Shown here: positions 7,407 through 14,623 of the stretch, piece after piece
Position numbering within the stretch: the stretch's first letter is position 1
How the letters are laid out: the number at the start of each line of letters is the position of its first letter
Notes under the pieces: generated by a model
What the model was told of the DNA's origin: nothing
Seen by the model: the letters and a program-made list of their open reading frames with translations, nothing else
Databases searched by the model: none
Position numbers and translations under genes: made by a program
Source: DATLZB01 sp035574175
GTDB lineage: Bacteria; Pseudomonadota; Alphaproteobacteria; Rhizobiales; Hyphomicrobiaceae
Direction of reading: 5' to 3'
DNA: 46,800 bases
NCBI GenBank assembly: GCA_035574175.1
Contig: DATLZB010000215.1
Span: 1 to 46,800 of the forward strand

Positions 7407-8738
7407 ATGACGCAGTCGAAGGACAGCCTCGGCGTGCCCGTCAGCGGGGCGAGCGCAGAGGGCCTCACCAGGCTCGAGACCGCCGTTCACCAGTTCCAGT
7501 GCTACATTGGCGATCCGGTGGCCACCCTGGCCGGCGCGGCCGAGGCCAGTCCCGATATGCCGATGGGGCATCTCCTCAACGCCTACCTGCATCTGCTCGG
7601 CACCGAGCCCACCCTGATCGCTACGGCCCGGGAGCTCCGTGATCGAGCAGCGAGGCTGCCGATGAATGACCGGGAGCGCGGCCACCTCCAGGCCGTGTCA
7701 CACCTCATCGATGGGCGCTGGCACGCGGCCGCGCGCGCTCTCGAGGACATCTCCATCGCCTACCCGCGCGATGCGATCGCGCTGCAGGCGGGTCATGTCA
7801 TTGACTTCTTCATCGGCGATGCGCGCATGCTGCGCGACCGCATCGCGCGCGCCCTGCCGGCCTGGGAGGCGCGCATGCCGGGCTATCACGCGCTCCTCGG
7901 CATGCACGCCTTCGGGCTCGAGGAGATGGGAGAGTACGCCAAGGCCGAGGCGCAGGGGCGCAGGGGCGTCGAGCTCGAGCCGCGCGACGGCTGGGCGCAG
8001 CACGCGGTCGCCCACGTCATGGAGATGCAGGGCCGCCACCGCGACGGCATAGCGTGGATGCGCGCCGACCCCGACGCCTGGTCGCGGGAGAGCTTCTTCT
8101 GCGTCCACAACTGGTGGCACCTCGCCCTCTACCATCTCGACCTCGGCGACATCGACGAGGTGCTGGCGCTGTTCGACGGGCCGATCTACGGCGCCCGCTC
8201 GGGCGTGGTGCTCGACATGATCGACGCCTCCGCCCTGCTGTGGCGGCTCCATCTGCGCGGCATCGAGGTCGGCGACCGCTGGCAGGCCGTGGCGGACAAA
8301 TGGGAGCCGATCGCGGGCGCCGGCACCTATGCCTTCAACGACGCGCACGCGATGATGGCCTTCGTCGGCGCGGGGCGGACGGCGGCGATGCAGGCCGTGA
8401 TCGAGGCGCAGGTCGAGGCGATGCGGCGGGCGGACGACAACGCCCGCTTCACGGGCGAGGTCGGGCATGCCGTGACCATGGCGATCAAGGCCTTCGGCGA
8501 CGGCAACTATGGCGACACCGTCCGGCTGCTGCGGCCCGTGCGCAACATCGCCAACCGGTTCGGCGGCAGCCACGCCCAGCGCGATATCCTCGACCTGACC
8601 CTGATCGAGGCGGCCTTCCGTTCGGGCGATGGCGCCCTTGCCGCAGCCCTCGCGGCCGAGCGCGTCGAGGCGAAGCCCACGAGTCCCCTGGCGCGGCTTT
8701 TCGTGGAGCGTGCTCGGTCGGTGAAGCGTGCGGCCTGA
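7407..8738 (+). CDS. Tetratricopeptide repeat protein 38 (TTC38)-like protein
   Basis: 443 residues, cytoplasmic, built of degenerate TPR helices. The hallmark segment QHAVAHVMEMQGR (about 198-210), followed by FCVHNWWHLALYHLDLGD (231-248), matches the TTC38 family found in bacteria and animals, whose biochemical role is not established. ATG 7407 is preferred over ATG 7401 because an AAGGAG ribosome binding site ends at 7400, six bases upstream of 7407. The gene is divergent from the TetR gene and probably its target. Confidence 0.82.
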   Translation: MTQSKDSLGVPVSGASAEGLTRLETAVHQFQCYIGDPVATLAGAAEASPDMPMGHLLNAYLHLLGTEPTLIATARELRDRAARLPMNDRERGHLQAVSHLIDGRWHAAARALEDISIAYPRDAIALQAGHVIDFFIGDARMLRDRIARALPAWEARMPGYHALLGMHAFGLEEMGEYAKAEAQGRRGVELEPRDGWAQHAVAHVMEMQGRHRDGIAWMRADPDAWSRESFFCVHNWWHLALYHLDLGDIDEVLALFDGPIYGARSGVVLDMIDASALLWRLHLRGIEVGDRWQAVADKWEPIAGAGTYAFNDAHAMMAFVGAGRTAAMQAVIEAQVEAMRRADDNARFTGEVGHAVTMAIKAFGDGNYGDTVRLLRPVRNIANRFGGSHAQRDILDLTLIEAAFRSGDGALAAALAAERVEAKPTSPLARLFVERARSVKRAA

Positions 8739-8915
8739 GGGCAGGCGGGCCCTCCAAGGCGCAAGACCAGACAAGCCGATAGGGGCCTTGGACGGCGGCT
8801 TGGCGCTTGCGGTCCTTGCGGCAGCCATCGTCATGGCGGCAGCGCCGAGCGCGGAACTTTCAGCGCGTCGCATCGTTAACTCTTCCATAGCCGGGCAATA
8901 CGCGAGGTCACCTTG

Positions 8916-10547
8916 ATGAATCGCTTCTCCGCGAGCCTGTCGGTTGCCGTCCCTCTCGCAATGCTGATCGCCATGCCGCTCGCGGCCCGTGCCGAAGGGG
9001 CGCGCGCCGAGATCAGGCTCGTGCAGGCGGCGCAGCCGCCCGATGCCCAGGTACCGGAAGAGGACAAGGACAAGGACAAGGACAAGGCCAAGCGCAAAGG
9101 GCGGCCCAAAGAGGAAGAGCGCGCCAAGGCCGAGGATGAGCGGCGCCGGCAGGAGCGCGCCAAGGACGATGCGGCGCGCGCCAAGTCGGAGGCCGAGCGC
9201 AAGAGCAAGGAGGACCAGGCGCGAGCGGAGGCCGAGAAGCGCAAGCAAGAGCAGGACAAGAAGGCGGCCGAGCGGCCGAGCAGAGACAAGGCGGATCGCG
9301 CCAGGCTCACGCGCGAGCAGAAGCCGACCGAGGAAAAGGCCAAGGCCGAGGACGAGGAGGCCCGCAAGGAGCGGGCCAAGCTCGAGCAGCAGCGCGCGAA
9401 GCTTCTTAAGGAACGCGAGGCGGCCGAACGGGAACGCGCCAAGGCCCGGCAGGCCAACCAGCGCCAGCACGAGGAGGAGCTGAAGCGCCAGGAGGAGCGG
9501 CTCCAGGCGGAGGAGCGGCGGCTCAAGGAACGCGAAGACAAGCTCAAGCAGCGCGGCGAGCGCACCCGGCAGCTCACCGACGAGCAGCGCCGGCGGGCGG
9601 AGGAGCTGCGCGAGCGCGCCAAGGATCTCAAGACGACCGAACGGCGGCTCGATCGGCTCGAGGACGTCCAGCGTCAGCGCCAGCGGCGCATCGAGGAAGG
9701 CGGGCGCATCGTCATCGACGAGCCGGACAGGCGGCGCATCGTGAAGGATAAGGACCGCCTCGTCATTCGGCACGACGAGACCGCGCGGCTGCGCTTCGTC
9801 ACACGCGATGTCCGCACCGAGCGGCGGCGCGACGGCATTACCGTTTACATCTTCACGCGCGGCGACGGCATCCAGATCGTGTCCGAGGTCGACGACGACG
9901 GCCGGCTGATCCGCCGCTATCGGCGCACGCCGCAGGGCCGCCAGATCGTCCTGATCGACAACAGCCGCTTCTACAGGCGCGACCGGCCGTTCTTCGAGAT
10001 CAGCGTCAACCTGCCGCCGCCCGTCATCCGCATTCCGCGCGAGCGCTATATCGTCGAGTACTCACGTGCATCGGAGGATGAACTCTACGAGACGCTGCTG
10101 GCGCCGCCGGTGGAACGGCTGGGCCGCACCTACTCGCTCGACGAGATCCGCTACAGCCACGAGCTGCGCGCGCGCATGCGGCGCATCGATCTCGACGAGA
10201 TCAACTTCGAGTTCGGCTCCTGGGAGGTGACGGCGGACCAGATGCCGACGCTCGAACGCCTGGCGGGCGCGATCAATCGCGTTCTGCGGCGCTCGCCCGA
10301 CGAGGTGTTCCTGATCGAGGGCTACACCGATGCGGTGGGCAGCGAGGAGGACAACCTTTCGCTCTCGGACCGGCGCGCGGAAGCGGTGGCGGTGATCCTG
10401 TCGGAGGTGTTCGAGGTGCCGCCGGAGAATTTGGTGACGCAGGGCTACGGCGAGCAGTTCCTGAAGGTGGAGACGGAAGGGCCCGAGCGTGCCAACCGCC
10501 GCGTCGCTGTCCGGCGCATCACGCCGATGCTGAGCCAGGGACGGTGA
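8916..10547 (+). CDS. OmpA-domain envelope protein with long charged coiled coil
   Basis: 543 residues. A signal peptide (MNRFSASLSVAVPLAMLIAM, cleavage after PLAARA) is followed by about 220 residues extremely rich in Lys, Glu, Arg and Ala that should form a long helical coiled coil. A beta-rich middle section (about 260-425, with FVTRDVRTERRRDG and related strands) precedes a C-terminal OmpA/MotB peptidoglycan-binding domain (429-543). The ligand-binding pair appears as D472 in GYTDAVG and R487 in LSDRRAEAV. It probably anchors to peptidoglycan from the outer membrane or periplasm. ATG 8916 has GAGG eight bases upstream. Confidence 0.85.
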   Translation: MNRFSASLSVAVPLAMLIAMPLAARAEGARAEIRLVQAAQPPDAQVPEEDKDKDKDKAKRKGRPKEEERAKAEDERRRQERAKDDAARAKSEAERKSKEDQARAEAEKRKQEQDKKAAERPSRDKADRARLTREQKPTEEKAKAEDEEARKERAKLEQQRAKLLKEREAAERERAKARQANQRQHEEELKRQEERLQAEERRLKEREDKLKQRGERTRQLTDEQRRRAEELRERAKDLKTTERRLDRLEDVQRQRQRRIEEGGRIVIDEPDRRRIVKDKDRLVIRHDETARLRFVTRDVRTERRRDGITVYIFTRGDGIQIVSEVDDDGRLIRRYRRTPQGRQIVLIDNSRFYRRDRPFFEISVNLPPPVIRIPRERYIVEYSRASEDELYETLLAPPVERLGRTYSLDEIRYSHELRARMRRIDLDEINFEFGSWEVTADQMPTLERLAGAINRVLRRSPDEVFLIEGYTDAVGSEEDNLSLSDRRAEAVAVILSEVFEVPPENLVTQGYGEQFLKVETEGPERANRRVAVRRITPMLSQGR

Positions 10548-10582
10548 CGGACCGGCCGCTGTCGGGAGCGAACCGCGCTCCC

Positions 10583-10633
10583 CTCATGCCGGCAGAGCCT
10601 GCACCGGCGCAGGCCGGTGGCCGGCACCCCACG
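10583..10633 (+). repeat. Extended palindromic unit (degenerate copy)
   Basis: A 29-bp unit with a second hairpin (ACCGGC-GCAG-GCCGGT) inserted at its loop, here with several mismatches. It starts 36 bp after the OmpA-gene stop. Confidence 0.6.
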
Positions 10634-10641
10634 CCCCCTCC

Positions 10642-10743
10642 CGTCATGCCGGCGCAGGCCGGCATCCACGCCCCCTCCGTCATGCCGGCGCAGGCCGTCA
10701 TCCACGCCCCCTCCCGTCATGCCGGCGCAGGCCGGCATCCACG
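10642..10743 (+). repeat. Tandem array of three 29-bp palindromic units
   Basis: Copies at 10642-10670, 10678-10706 (one arm altered, GTCAT for GGCAT) and 10715-10743, separated by 7-8 bp of C/T-rich spacer, giving a period of 36-37 bp. The third copy is also the left end of a composite element. Confidence 0.85.
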
Positions 10744-10858
10744 CCAAGTGCCGCGTGCGCCACGGTCGAGAGTGCGCGAGGCCTCGCCGGGGCGCGTGCT
10801 GGCATCGACCGAGTGCACGCCGAAGCTTGCGTGGATCCCGACCTGCGTCGGGATGACG
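10715..10858. mobile_element. MITE-like composite palindromic element 1
   Basis: 144 bp bounded by CGTCATGCCGGCGCAGG... at 10715-10743 and GCGTGGATCCCGACCTGCG... at 10829-10858, which are inverted repeats of each other (26 of 30 positions). Each end is itself a hairpin. The filler begins AAGTGCC and is shared with elements 2 and 3. It encodes no protein; if mobile it must be moved in trans. Confidence 0.6.
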
Positions 10859-10897
10859 GTGAGAGAGACGCAACCGTGCGCCCCAAGCAACCCCCTC

Positions 10898-11063
10898 CGT
10901 CATGCCGGCGCAGCCTGCACCGGCGCAGGCCGGTGGCCGGCATCCACGCCAAGTGCCACTTGCGCCACGGTCGAGTTTGTCCGCGGCCTCGTCCGGGCGC
11001 GCGTTGCCATTGACGTCGTGCCCGCCGACCCTTGCGTGGATCCCGACCTTCGTCGGGATGACG
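10898..11063. mobile_element. MITE-like composite palindromic element 2
   Basis: 166 bp. The left end is the extended (51-bp) palindrome at 10898-10948 and the right end is at 11034-11063, with hairpin loop CTTC instead of CTGC. The filler starts AAGTGCCACTTGCGCCACGG and includes GCGGCCTCGTCCGGGCGCGC, shared with element 3. Confidence 0.6.
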
Positions 11064-11099
11064 TTGGAGGGAGGCGCAAACGTGTGCCTCAAGCACCCC

Positions 11100-11187
11100 C
11101 GTCATGCCGGCGCAGCCTGCACCGGCGCAGGCCGGTGGCCGGCATCCACGTCCCACCCCGTCATGCCGGCGCAGGCCGGCATCCACG
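11100..11187 (+). repeat. Extended plus simple palindromic unit
   Basis: An extended 51-bp unit at 11100-11150 (near-identical to the one at 10898-10948), followed after 8 bp by a 29-bp unit at 11159-11187. Confidence 0.8.
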
Positions 11188-11222
11188 CCAGGGGCCACTT
11201 GCTCTTGCTACGCTCCCCCCTC

Positions 11223-11251
11223 CGTCATGCCGGCGCAGGCCGGCATCCACG
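11223..11251 (+). repeat. 29-bp palindromic unit
   Basis: An exact copy of the unit, 8 bp before composite element 3. Confidence 0.8.
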
Positions 11252-11259
11252 TCCCACCC

Positions 11260-11394
11260 CGTCATGCCGGCGCAGGCCGGCAAGTGCCGCTTGCTCTCGG
11301 GGCGAGTGGTCCGCAGACCTCGTCCGGGCGCGCATTGCCATCGACCGCGTGCACGCCGAAGCTGGCGTGGATCCCGACCTGCGTCGGGATGACG
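11260..11394. mobile_element. MITE-like composite palindromic element 3
   Basis: 135 bp. The left palindrome at 11260-11281 is truncated (it runs straight into AAGTGCC), while the right end GCGTGGATCCCGACCTGCGT at 11365-11394 is intact. The filler is most like that of element 1 near the right end and element 2 in the middle, suggesting exchange between copies. Confidence 0.55.
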
Positions 11395-11502
11395 GTGAGA
11401 GAGGACGGCGGCCGCGGTCGAGTTTGTCCGCGGCCTCGTCCGGGCGCGCGTTGGTCCGTTCATAACCCCTTGCTGCGGCGCGACAACCTCGCCCACACCC
11501 GC

Positions 11503-11508
11503 TATAAG
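11503..11508 (+). promoter_or_regulatory. Possible -10 box upstream of purL
   Basis: TATAAG, 41 bp before the purL start, is the best -10 candidate in the short non-repetitive stretch after the repeats. A convincing -35 is not seen. Confidence 0.25.
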
Positions 11509-11549
11509 CTCGACCGGACCAGTCGCTGATTCCGGCCGAGCCCATCTGC

Positions 11550-13766
11550 ATGGATGCAAAGACCTCCGCCAACCCCGTGATCACGCCGGAGCTCGTGGCC
11601 GAGCACGGGCTCAAGCCTGACGAGTACGAGCGGCTGCTGAAGATTCTCGGGCGCGAGCCCTCGCTCACCGAGCTCGGCATCTTCTCGGTGATGTGGTCCG
11701 AGCACTGCTCCTACAAATCGAGCCGGGTCTGGCTCAGGACGCTGCCGACCTCCGGTCCCCAGGTGATCCAGGGCCCGGGCGAGAACGCCGGCGTCGTGGA
11801 CCTCGGCGACGGCGATGCCGCCGTGTTCAAGATGGAGAGCCACAACCACCCGAGCTACATCGAGCCCTATCAGGGTGCCGCGACCGGCGTCGGCGGCATC
11901 ATGCGCGACGTGTTCACCATGGGCGCACGCCCCGTTGCCAACTTGAACGCGCTGCGCTTCGGCGATCCCGCCCATCCCAAGACGCGCCACCTCCTCGCCG
12001 GCGTGGTGGCCGGCATCGGCGGCTACGGCAACTGCACCGGCGTGCCGACGGTCGGCGGCGAGACCAACTTCGATGCGGGCTACGACAACAACATCCTGGT
12101 CAACGCCATGTGCGTGGGCCTCGCCCGCAAGGACAAGATCTTCTACTCGGCAGCGAAGGGCGTGGGGCTGCCCGTCGTCTACGTCGGCTCCAAGACGGGA
12201 CGCGACGGCATCCACGGCGCCACCATGGCGTCGGCCGAGTTCGACGACAACTCGAGCGAGAAGCGCCCGACCGTGCAGGTCGGCGACCCGTTCACGGAGA
12301 AGCTCCTCATCGAGGCGTGCCTGGAGCTGATGGCCAAGGACGCCATCATCGCCATCCAGGACATGGGCGCGGCGGGACTTACTTCGTCCACCTCGGAGAT
12401 GGCCGACAAGGGCGGGGTCGGCATCGAGCTCGAGCTGGACCTGGTGCCGCAGCGGGAGGCCGGCATGACGGCCTACGAGATGATGCTGTCGGAATCGCAG
12501 GAGCGGATGCTGATGGTGCTGAAGCCGGGGGCGGAGGCCGAAGCCGAGGCGATCTTCCGCAAGTGGGGGCTCGATTTCGCGGTGATCGGCAAGACCACGG
12601 ACAGCGGCCGCATGATCGTCAGGCACAAGGGCAAGGTGGAGGCCGACATCCCGGTGGCCGCGCTCGCCAACTCGGCTCCGCTCTACCGGCGCCCGTGGGT
12701 GGCGACGGTGCCGCCGAAGCCGATCCTGCCCGAGTGGGTGAAGGCGCCCAACGCCATCCTCGCTACGCTGAAGACGATGATGGGCAGTCCCGCGCTCTGC
12801 TCGCGCCGCTGGATCTGGGAGCAGTACGACCACATGGTGATGGGCGACACCATCCTCAGGCCGGGCGGGGACGCCGCGGTGGTGCGCGTGCACGGCACCA
12901 ACAAGGGGCTGGCGCTCACCTGCGACGTGACGCCCCGCTACGTTGCTGCCGATCCGGTCACGGGCGCCAAGCAGGCCGTGGCCGAGGCCTGGCGCAATCT
13001 GACCGCGGTCGGCGCCGATCCTCTCGCCATCACGGACAACTTGAATTTCGGCAACCCGGAGCGGCCCGAGGTGATGGGCCAGTTCGTCGGCGCCATCGAG
13101 GGTATGGCCGAAGCCTGCAAGGCGCTCGACTTCCCCGTCGTCTCGGGCAACGTCTCGCTCTACAACGAGACCAACGGCGTCGCCATCCCGCCGACGCCCG
13201 CCATCGGCGGTGTCGGGCTCGTGCCGGACCTTGGAAAAATCGCCGACCTCAAGCTCACGGGCGCCGGCAACCTGCTGATCCTGATCGGGCGCGAGCAGGG
13301 CTGGCTCGGCCAGTCGCTCTACCAGCAGATCTGCACCAAGAAGCTCGAGGGGGCACCCCCGCCGGTCGATCTCGCGGACGAGTTGAAGGCGGGCAGCCTC
13401 GTTCGCAGGCTGATCCGGGAGGGCCGCGCCAAGGCGGTGCACGACGTGAGCGACGGCGGCCTGCTGGTCGCCATCGCCGAGATGGCGCTCGGCGGGGGCA
13501 TCGGCGTTGAGCTGTTCGCCTACGAGGGCCGGTTGCCGGCGCACGCGGTGTGGTTCGGCGAAGACCAGGGCCGCTACGTCGTCGAGGTGGCCCCCCGGCA
13601 TGCCGACGACGTCATCGCCCGTGCGCGCCTGCTGGCCCTGCCGGCCCGCATCGTCGGCCGCACCGGCGGCGAGGCGCTGCTGCTCAAGGGGGAGGCGGCG
13701 CTCGCCCTCGGCGACCTCAAATCGGCACACGAAAGCTGGCTGCCGCACTATATGGGATTGGCTTAA
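11550..13766 (+). CDS. purL: Phosphoribosylformylglycinamidine synthase subunit PurL
   Basis: 738 residues, the normal size for the small-type PurL. It is the ATP-dependent synthetase subunit that converts FGAR plus ammonia (from PurQ) to FGAM. Characteristic segments are SVMWSEHCSYKSS near the N-terminus, KMESHNHPSYIEP, GARPVANLNALRFG, GETNFDAGYDNN, and QDMGAAGLTSSTSEM in the first half. DNLNFGNPERPEVMGQF and HDVSDGGLLVAIAEM follow in the second half, showing the duplicated PurM-like folds. It is followed by bolA and grxD on the same strand, a common alphaproteobacterial order. It is separated from purQ by about 11 kb, so it probably uses its own promoter. Confidence 0.97.
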   Translation: MDAKTSANPVITPELVAEHGLKPDEYERLLKILGREPSLTELGIFSVMWSEHCSYKSSRVWLRTLPTSGPQVIQGPGENAGVVDLGDGDAAVFKMESHNHPSYIEPYQGAATGVGGIMRDVFTMGARPVANLNALRFGDPAHPKTRHLLAGVVAGIGGYGNCTGVPTVGGETNFDAGYDNNILVNAMCVGLARKDKIFYSAAKGVGLPVVYVGSKTGRDGIHGATMASAEFDDNSSEKRPTVQVGDPFTEKLLIEACLELMAKDAIIAIQDMGAAGLTSSTSEMADKGGVGIELELDLVPQREAGMTAYEMMLSESQERMLMVLKPGAEAEAEAIFRKWGLDFAVIGKTTDSGRMIVRHKGKVEADIPVAALANSAPLYRRPWVATVPPKPILPEWVKAPNAILATLKTMMGSPALCSRRWIWEQYDHMVMGDTILRPGGDAAVVRVHGTNKGLALTCDVTPRYVAADPVTGAKQAVAEAWRNLTAVGADPLAITDNLNFGNPERPEVMGQFVGAIEGMAEACKALDFPVVSGNVSLYNETNGVAIPPTPAIGGVGLVPDLGKIADLKLTGAGNLLILIGREQGWLGQSLYQQICTKKLEGAPPPVDLADELKAGSLVRRLIREGRAKAVHDVSDGGLLVAIAEMALGGGIGVELFAYEGRLPAHAVWFGEDQGRYVVEVAPRHADDVIARARLLALPARIVGRTGGEALLLKGEAALALGDLKSAHESWLPHYMGLA

Positions 13767-13855
13767 AACCCGCTGCGCGAAGGTTCTTGCTCCGTTCCGG
13801 AGCGTCCTGGTAGCCTGTGTTCAACCATCATCGACACGGATCGAGGGCCGCCAGA

Positions 13856-14089
13856 ATGCCGATGAACGCCCACGAAATCGAGCGACTGATCAGGGCAAAA
13901 TTTCCGGACGCCGACGTCACCATCAAGGACCTCGCCGGCGACGGCGACCACTTCGCCGCGCACGTCGTCTCATCCGCCTTCAAGGGCAAGACCCGGGTGC
14001 AGCAGCATCAAATGGTCTACGAAGCGCTCGGTGGGCGCATGGGAGGCACGCTTCACGCCTTGGCGTTGACAACGGCCGCCAAGGATTGA
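13856..14089 (+). CDS. bolA: BolA-family protein
   Basis: 77 residues. BolA proteins bind monothiol glutaredoxins and take part in iron-sulfur cluster handling and iron signalling. The fold is seen in MNAHEIERLIRAKFPDADV, then DHFAAHVVSSAFKGKTRVQQHQMVYEALG, here split as DHFAAHVVSSAFKGK and RVQQHQMVYEALG. The conserved His lies in QQHQMVY. ATG 13856 has GAGGG about eight bases upstream; ATG 13862 is an alternative. Its neighbour grxD encodes the expected partner. Confidence 0.9.
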   Translation: MPMNAHEIERLIRAKFPDADVTIKDLAGDGDHFAAHVVSSAFKGKTRVQQHQMVYEALGGRMGGTLHALALTTAAKD

Positions 14090-14170
14090 CTTTGGCGGCG
14101 GCGGCGCCACATCCTCCACTCGATGGCCGGCGCTACAAGCAAAGCGCCGCACGCACGGAAAGGAAAACCC

Positions 14171-14524
14171 ATGACCGCCGAACAGGACGTGAGGGCCTGG
14201 ATCGCCAAGACCATCGCCGGCAACGATGTCGTGCTGTTCATGAAGGGCCGCAAGGGCATGCCCCAATGCGGCTTCTCCATGCAGGTGGACCAGATCCTGC
14301 AGCTGCTCGGCGTCGACTACAAGGACGTCAACGTGCTCGAGGACATGAGCGTGCGCGAGGGCATCAAGGCCTACTCGAATTGGCCGACCATCCCGCAGCT
14401 CTACATCAAGGGCGAGTTCGTCGGCGGCTGTGACATCGTGCGCGAGATGTACGAAGCGGGCGAGCTGCAGCAGATGCTCAAGGAGAAGGGCATCGCCTTC
14501 AGGGGCAAGACCGCCGTCGCCTAG
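14171..14524 (+). CDS. grxD: Monothiol glutaredoxin GrxD
   Basis: 117 residues of the CGFS class, which carry and transfer [2Fe-2S] clusters with glutathione and BolA rather than act as strong reductases. The active-site motif CGFS is at 33-36 (KGMPQCGFSMQ), with the conserved WPTIPQLYIKGEFVGGCDIV further on. ATG 14171 follows an AAGGAAA ribosome binding site. It lies 81 bp after bolA and is probably co-transcribed. Confidence 0.95.
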   Translation: MTAEQDVRAWIAKTIAGNDVVLFMKGRKGMPQCGFSMQVDQILQLLGVDYKDVNVLEDMSVREGIKAYSNWPTIPQLYIKGEFVGGCDIVREMYEAGELQQMLKEKGIAFRGKTAVA

Positions 14525-14623
14525 GGCGAAGCGCCGCCCGGTCACGGTTTCGCCACTCCGCCGGACCTAGCAGGTCGCGGTCATCGGCGGCGACAATCGG
14601 CGCAGTAAAAAGGGGCGCGAGCA

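Larger units (their letters stand above)
10548..11549. repeat. Repeat-dense intergenic region before purL
   Basis: About 1 kb with no credible gene. It consists of a 29-bp palindromic unit (hairpin ATGCCGGC-GCAG-GCCGGCAT with CGTC and CCACG flanks) in nine full, extended or truncated copies, three copies of a related unit containing ATCCCGAC-CTGC-GTCGGGAT, and conserved filler. Short arginine- and histidine-rich frames through it are translations of the palindromes. A further partial filler copy lies at 11415-11453. Confidence 0.9.

Noticed and set aside
7698..9773. 691-codon minus-strand frame, Leu-rich
   Set aside because: It is the antisense of the TPR and OmpA-domain genes. The Leu runs are the complement of Glu/Lys/Arg codons in the coiled coil.
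10642..11281. CRISPR array
   Set aside because: The repeats are regular palindromes, but spacers are only 7-8 bp, nearly identical and C/T-rich, and no cas genes are present.
10544..11529. Several open frames with recurring MPAQAGIHA or HAGAGRHPR words
   Set aside because: They are translations of the palindromic repeats in different frames, not proteins.
11502..13748. 748-codon minus-strand frame opposite purL
   Set aside because: A mirror of a strong purL gene. Its His/Arg/Val-rich composition is that of a reverse-strand shadow.
13817..13855. Longer bolA start (ATG 13817)
   Set aside because: The added residues (MFNHHRHGSRAAR) are outside the BolA fold and lack a ribosome binding site; GAGGG supports 13856.
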